Shown one piece after another: positions 8,406 to 11,165 of a stretch of 11,165 nucleotides of DNA (position 1 is its first letter; each line of letters starts with the position of its first letter). The DNA is from Verrucomicrobiota bacterium (GTDB lineage Bacteria; Verrucomicrobiota; Verrucomicrobiia; Limisphaerales; SXQI01), in NCBI GenBank assembly GCA_008933045.1, contig WBXJ01000084.1:1-11165 (forward strand), written 5' to 3'. Both the position numbers and the translations under genes were made by a program. The notes beneath the pieces are model-generated. The model ran no database searches. It saw only the letters and a list, made by a program, of their open reading frames with translations, and was not told where the DNA came from.

Positions 8406-9296
8406 TTAGCGTTTTTTAGGAGCGGCACCGGTGATCCGCTTGACAGGGATTTGTTTGAACTGTCGAGTGAGTGCTGTCAACGATTCCTCGACGGCAAGTC
8501 GCTCGAGGCTGGAAGCACCAACAAACCCGACGCAATCCGTGTGCGTGTTCACATAGGCAGCGTCTTCCGGCGTGCAGATCGGCCCACCGTGCGAAAGGAA
8601 AACGATGTCTTTGCGAACCTTTTTTGCGCCCTCAATAATCGCCTGAGTGCGTTCTACCGCATCAGTCAAAGTGCAGACGGCACCAGTCACACCGATTGAC
8701 CCTCCGACCGTCGTGCCAACGTGGGCGATGATTGCATCAGCTCCAGCAAGAGCCATGGCTTCCGCTTCAGCAGCTGTCGCGACATACACGATCGAAAAAA
8801 GATCCATCTTTCTAGCCAACTTCACCATGTCAAACTCATGGGAAACACTCATGCCAGTTTCTTCGAGAACTTTGCGGAAATGCCCATCAATAATGCAATG
8901 CGTGGGGAAGTTATTCACGCCCGAAAAACCCATATCCTTCACTTGCAATAACCAGTGCCACATTCGGCGGCGAGGATCGCTGGCGTGGACGCCACAAATC
9001 ACTGGGATCTCCTCCACCACAGGTAAAACTTCATGCTCACCAATCTCCATGGCGATCGCGTTTGCATCCCCATAAGCCATCAAACCAGCAGTAGACCCGC
9101 GTCCGGCCATGCGAAACCTCCCAGAATTATAGATAATAATCAGATCCGCTCCGCCCTTTTCGATAAATTTGGCACTGATACCTGTCCCGGCTCCGGCGGC
9201 GATGATAGGTTCACCTTTTTTGAGGGTCGCACGCAAGCGATCCACGACTTCTTTGCGTGTGTAAGGATTCCCTTTTCCAGTCCAAGGATTTGGCAT
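8406..9296 (-). CDS. Phosphoenolpyruvate hydrolase-like / TIM-barrel family protein (Tm-1 C-terminal-like)
   Basis: 296 residues. I recognise the PEP_hydrolase family (PF09370), a TIM barrel related to the phosphoenolpyruvate mutase/isocitrate lyase superfamily and to the C-terminal domain of the tomato antiviral protein Tm-1. Family hallmarks appear in order: AAGAGTGISAKFIEKGGADL (34-52), YNSGRFRMAGRGS (56-68), GDANAIAMEIG (76-86), GVHASDPRRR (102-111), GFSGVNNFPTHCIIDG (123-138), LEETGMS, AGADAIIAHVGTTVGGSIG (184-202), SHGGPICTPEDA (235-246) and GFVGASSLERLAVEE (257-271). The biochemical label comes from the family name; the real substrate is unclear. It has no signal peptide, so it is cytoplasmic. 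The ATG at 9296 has no clear Shine-Dalgarno. It heads the tight lspA-miaA gene run, 154 bases downstream of the serine hydrolase. Confidence 0.88.
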   Translation of the reverse strand: MPNPWTGKGNPYTRKEVVDRLRATLKKGEPIIAAGAGTGISAKFIEKGGADLIIIYNSGRFRMAGRGSTAGLMAYGDANAIAMEIGEHEVLPVVEEIPVICGVHASDPRRRMWHWLLQVKDMGFSGVNNFPTHCIIDGHFRKVLEETGMSVSHEFDMVKLARKMDLFSIVYVATAAEAEAMALAGADAIIAHVGTTVGGSIGVTGAVCTLTDAVERTQAIIEGAKKVRKDIVFLSHGGPICTPEDAAYVNTHTDCVGFVGASSLERLAVEESLTALTRQFKQIPVKRITGAAPKKR

Positions 9297-9372
9297 AAAA
9301 TTTTATTTGATCCGCAGCTTAACGGAAGCACCAAGAGTGCAAAGCTCACTGAGAAAATGCAACCCACGAATC

Positions 9373-9400
9373 TGCGAAAGTGTTTTGTTTTACCTTCGCA
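9373..9400 (-). terminator. Possible hairpin after the serine hydrolase gene
   Basis: On the minus strand, TGCGAAGGT and ACTTTCGCA can pair over nine positions (one G-U wobble) around a ten-base A-rich loop. It lies about 50 bases after the serine hydrolase stop and about 77 before the next start. No U-run follows, so it is not a canonical intrinsic terminator; it could instead be an RNA-stabilising or 5' leader structure, or chance. Confidence 0.25.
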
Positions 9401-9450
9401 CTGGCGATGTGCAGAAAGAAATCTAAGTTCTCGCGCCCACTGTGTTTTCC

Positions 9451-10602
9451 TCAGCTTCTTCGATGCATTAAATCACGGAAGATCTTACGTTTACTTCGAC
9501 GGGGAGGGTCGGACTTCAAGATTGAGGAGAGTTTTCTTGAGTTGTGCTTCTGCGCTCTGATCCGGCTTGAGAGCTTTCGATGGAAGGCAGGGAGGAGTTT
9601 ATCCCACACGACATTGAGTTCAGCCTGCATATCACGGGTGTCGGCGGTGATGGCGATGACGGCGTCCTGTTCGGGTAGGATAATGCAAAACTGGCCGTTG
9701 GCTCCATCTCCTCGGTATGCGCCGTGCCGACAACGCCAGAATTGAAAACCATAACCTTGATCCCAATCTTTAGAGGGGTTGCTTCCGTTCGATACCTGTT
9801 TGGCAGTAGCCTGATCAATCCATGAAATTGGAAGCAGTTGTTTTCCATTCCAACGACCTTTTTGAAGGTAAAGTTGACCAAATTTTGCGATATCCTCGGT
9901 TCGAATAAACAGACCCCAACCTCCGAGGGTGTTTCCTTGAGGACTTGTGGCCCAGAGGGGATCCTGGATGTCTAAGGGTTCGAATAATCGTGGTCTGAGG
10001 TAATCGAGAACGGTTTCTCCCGTAACCTTCCGTAGGATGGCAGACAACATGTGGCTTGCTGGAGTGTTGTAGAGGAAATGCGCACCGGGCTTGTGCGGTA
10101 CGGGATGTGCAAGAAACGTTTCTACCCAAGGTGCGTTGGTTGAGAATTTGGCTTCGGTTTCGTGACCAGTAGACATCGTCAATAAATCGCGAACGCGCAT
10201 GGCTGACAGTTTTGCAGAGGGCGAGGAAGGGGCGTGTTCAGGAAAGAATTTCAAAACTGGATCATCAATGCTTAGTTTTCCTTCGGCAACCGCCAGACCT
10301 ATTGCGGTGGAATTAAAGCTCTTGCTCAACGAATGCATGACATGCTTTTTATCGGCAGATTCCGGCTTCCACCAAGCTTCTGCAACGACCCGACCATGCC
10401 GAACAAGCATGAAACTGTGCATCGTGTTCACCTGCTGATCGGCAGCCTCGACGAACGATCTCAAAGCTGAGGATGAAACTCCCTGTGCCTCTGGTGAGCT
10501 ACGCGGTAACGCAACGGCTTCGGCCCATAATGGCTGCAGGAGAGTTAGAAAAATCGTAATGAGAACTTTTAAATAATGTGGCGGGGTTGTGATCGGTATC
10601 AT
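9451..10602 (-). CDS. Exported serine hydrolase (beta-lactamase / class C fold), C-terminus apparently frameshifted
   Basis: 383 residues from an ATG at 10602. An alternative TTG start at 10647 adds 15 residues, but the ATG puts a clean signal peptide at the N-terminus (hydrophobic 11-25, cleavage plausible after WAEA, about residue 29). The catalytic SxxK is S91-L-S-K94 in HSLSKSFNSTAIG. The second motif is Tyr178-Asn in FLYNTPASHML, with GWGLFIRTEDIAKFGQLYL (about 228-246) and GANGQF near 300-305 as the third-motif region. Members are periplasmic or secreted esterases, peptidases or beta-lactamase-like enzymes; substrate unknown. After LLPAFH (about residue 341) the reading changes to a basic Ser/Arg/Lys-rich tail of about 42 residues. 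Another frame over these bases gives a family-like ending that stops with TAA at 9491-9493 (see findings). The catalytic domain is intact, so it may still be active. Confidence 0.88.
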   Translation of the reverse strand: MIPITTPPHYLKVLITIFLTLLQPLWAEAVALPRSSPEAQGVSSSALRSFVEAADQQVNTMHSFMLVRHGRVVAEAWWKPESADKKHVMHSLSKSFNSTAIGLAVAEGKLSIDDPVLKFFPEHAPSSPSAKLSAMRVRDLLTMSTGHETEAKFSTNAPWVETFLAHPVPHKPGAHFLYNTPASHMLSAILRKVTGETVLDYLRPRLFEPLDIQDPLWATSPQGNTLGGWGLFIRTEDIAKFGQLYLQKGRWNGKQLLPISWIDQATAKQVSNGSNPSKDWDQGYGFQFWRCRHGAYRGDGANGQFCIILPEQDAVIAITADTRDMQAELNVVWDKLLPAFHRKLSSRIRAQKHNSRKLSSILKSDPPRRSKRKIFRDLMHRRS

Positions 10603-10620
10603 GAGCAGAACGTTAAGGGG

Positions 10621-10648
10621 TTGTGCGAATTCTTCAAGGGTATACAAT
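10621..10648 (+). promoter_or_regulatory. Candidate sigma-70-type promoter for the GYF_2 gene
   Basis: TTGTGC (10621-10626, three of six matches to the -35 consensus) and TACAAT (10643-10648, five of six to the -10) are separated by 16 bases. They lie 60-90 bases before the plus-strand ATG at 10711, within the 108-base divergent intergenic region. The -35 match is weak and the phylum's promoters are poorly known, so this is only a candidate. Confidence 0.3.
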
Positions 10649-10710
10649 TCGACTCATCACGGTTCCGGTGTTGGATCGGCTCAAGGTCAACAGGGCAGAA
10701 GGATCAAGCT

Positions 10711-11165
10711 ATGTATAAAATTCTTGGAGATGGTGGTCAGGTGTTTGGGCCAGCGGATGCAGAGTTGGTTCGCCAATGGATCGCGCAAGGTCGGCTGAAT
10801 GCGCAGTCTCAAATCCAGATCGAAGGCGAGACGGGTTGGAGAGCTCTGGGCACTGTGCCAGAATTCTTGGCCTCATTCGGAGGATTTTCGGAACCGCAAA
10901 AGCAAGCGACCCAGACCGATTACTCGATTGATATCATGGGTTGCGTCAAGGGTGGTTGGGAGCTTTTCACAAACAACACGGGAATATTGATTGGCACCTT
11001 TGTTATCTACCTCCTGATCGCAGGCGCGTTCAGCGTGCTGGGGCTAATCCCCCTTGTTGGGTGGGTTTTTTCGATTCTGTTTTGGGTCATCGTCGGGCCC
11101 CTAATGGCTGGGCTTTATCAGGTGGCTTTGCAGGCTCTTCGCCGACAACCCACCCGGATCGGAGA
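10711..11165 (+). CDS. GYF_2-domain membrane protein (3' end beyond window)
   Basis: 151 codons are visible and the frame is open at the right edge. The ATG at 10711 has a good ribosome-binding site (AAGGA at 10699-10703, seven bases away). Residues 1-55 match the GYF_2 pattern common in Verrucomicrobiota and Planctomycetota: YKILGDGGQVFGPADAELV, then QWIAQGRLNAQSQI and GETGWRALGTVPEF. A polar linker (about 56-75) follows, then GCVKGGWELF and hydrophobic segments near 90-108 and 112-133. GYF_2 domains are thought to mediate protein-protein contact through an aromatic surface; the membrane part resembles uncharacterised DUF975-like or glycerophosphoryl-diester-phosphodiesterase-type membrane segments only loosely. 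Function unknown. It is the only plus-strand gene here and diverges from the serine hydrolase. Confidence 0.85.
   Translation, partial: MYKILGDGGQVFGPADAELVRQWIAQGRLNAQSQIQIEGETGWRALGTVPEFLASFGGFSEPQKQATQTDYSIDIMGCVKGGWELFTNNTGILIGTFVIYLLIAGAFSVLGLIPLVGWVFSILFWVIVGPLMAGLYQVALQALRRQPTRIG

Noticed and set aside
10645..10647. TTG as the serine hydrolase start
   Set aside because: It would put 15 polar/mixed residues before an otherwise normal signal peptide; the downstream ATG gives the expected exported N-terminus, though it too lacks a strong Shine-Dalgarno.
1..11165. CRISPR arrays, transposases, phage genes, tRNA or rRNA genes, toxin-antitoxin pairs
   Set aside because: Looked for on both strands; no regularly spaced direct repeats, no recognisable mobile or defence proteins, and no tRNA-like cloverleaf were seen.

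Overview
This window looks like chromosomal DNA from an environmental Gram-negative bacterium, most probably a Verrucomicrobiota member. That placement is an inference from gene families: a very large two-component kinase with a periplasmic-type beta-propeller, a Gfo/Idh/MocA oxidoreductase of the 'NFDHFHMGDLL' type, a phosphoenolpyruvate-hydrolase-like TIM-barrel protein, and a GYF_2-domain membrane protein. No rRNA, tRNA or other firm taxonomic marker is present.

Layout. Nine genes lie on the minus strand and read leftward from about 10600 to beyond base 1. In order of transcription they are: an exported serine hydrolase (beta-lactamase/class C fold), a PEP-hydrolase-like protein, lspA (signal peptidase II), miaA (tRNA dimethylallyltransferase), a membrane protein with a C-terminal SRPBCC domain, an exodeoxyribonuclease III (xthA type), a Gfo/Idh/MocA oxidoreductase, a TatD-family metal-dependent DNase, and a giant hybrid-type sensor histidine kinase cut by the left edge. 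One gene, a GYF_2-domain membrane protein, diverges on the plus strand at the right end and is cut by the right edge. No gene-free stretch exceeds 300 bases; the longest gaps are 154 bases (9297-9450) and 108 bases (10603-10710).

The spacing from the PEP-hydrolase-like gene to the kinase is very tight: two ATGA stop/start overlaps (SRPBCC/xth and tatD/kinase), a 1-base gap (Idh/tatD), and gaps of 12, 25, 31 and 62 bases. A single transcript with translational coupling is likely. The contents are functionally mixed: lipoprotein maturation, tRNA modification, DNA repair, and a signalling protein at the end. They do not form one obvious pathway.

The most informative anomaly is in the serine hydrolase. 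Its last roughly 40 residues are a strange, highly basic tail, while another frame over the same bases encodes a plausible alternative C-terminus ending in TAA. This indicates a one-base deletion (real or a sequencing error) at an A-run near 9575-9577. I found no CRISPR array, insertion sequence, phage, toxin-antitoxin or defence system, and nothing I would call a new multi-gene system.
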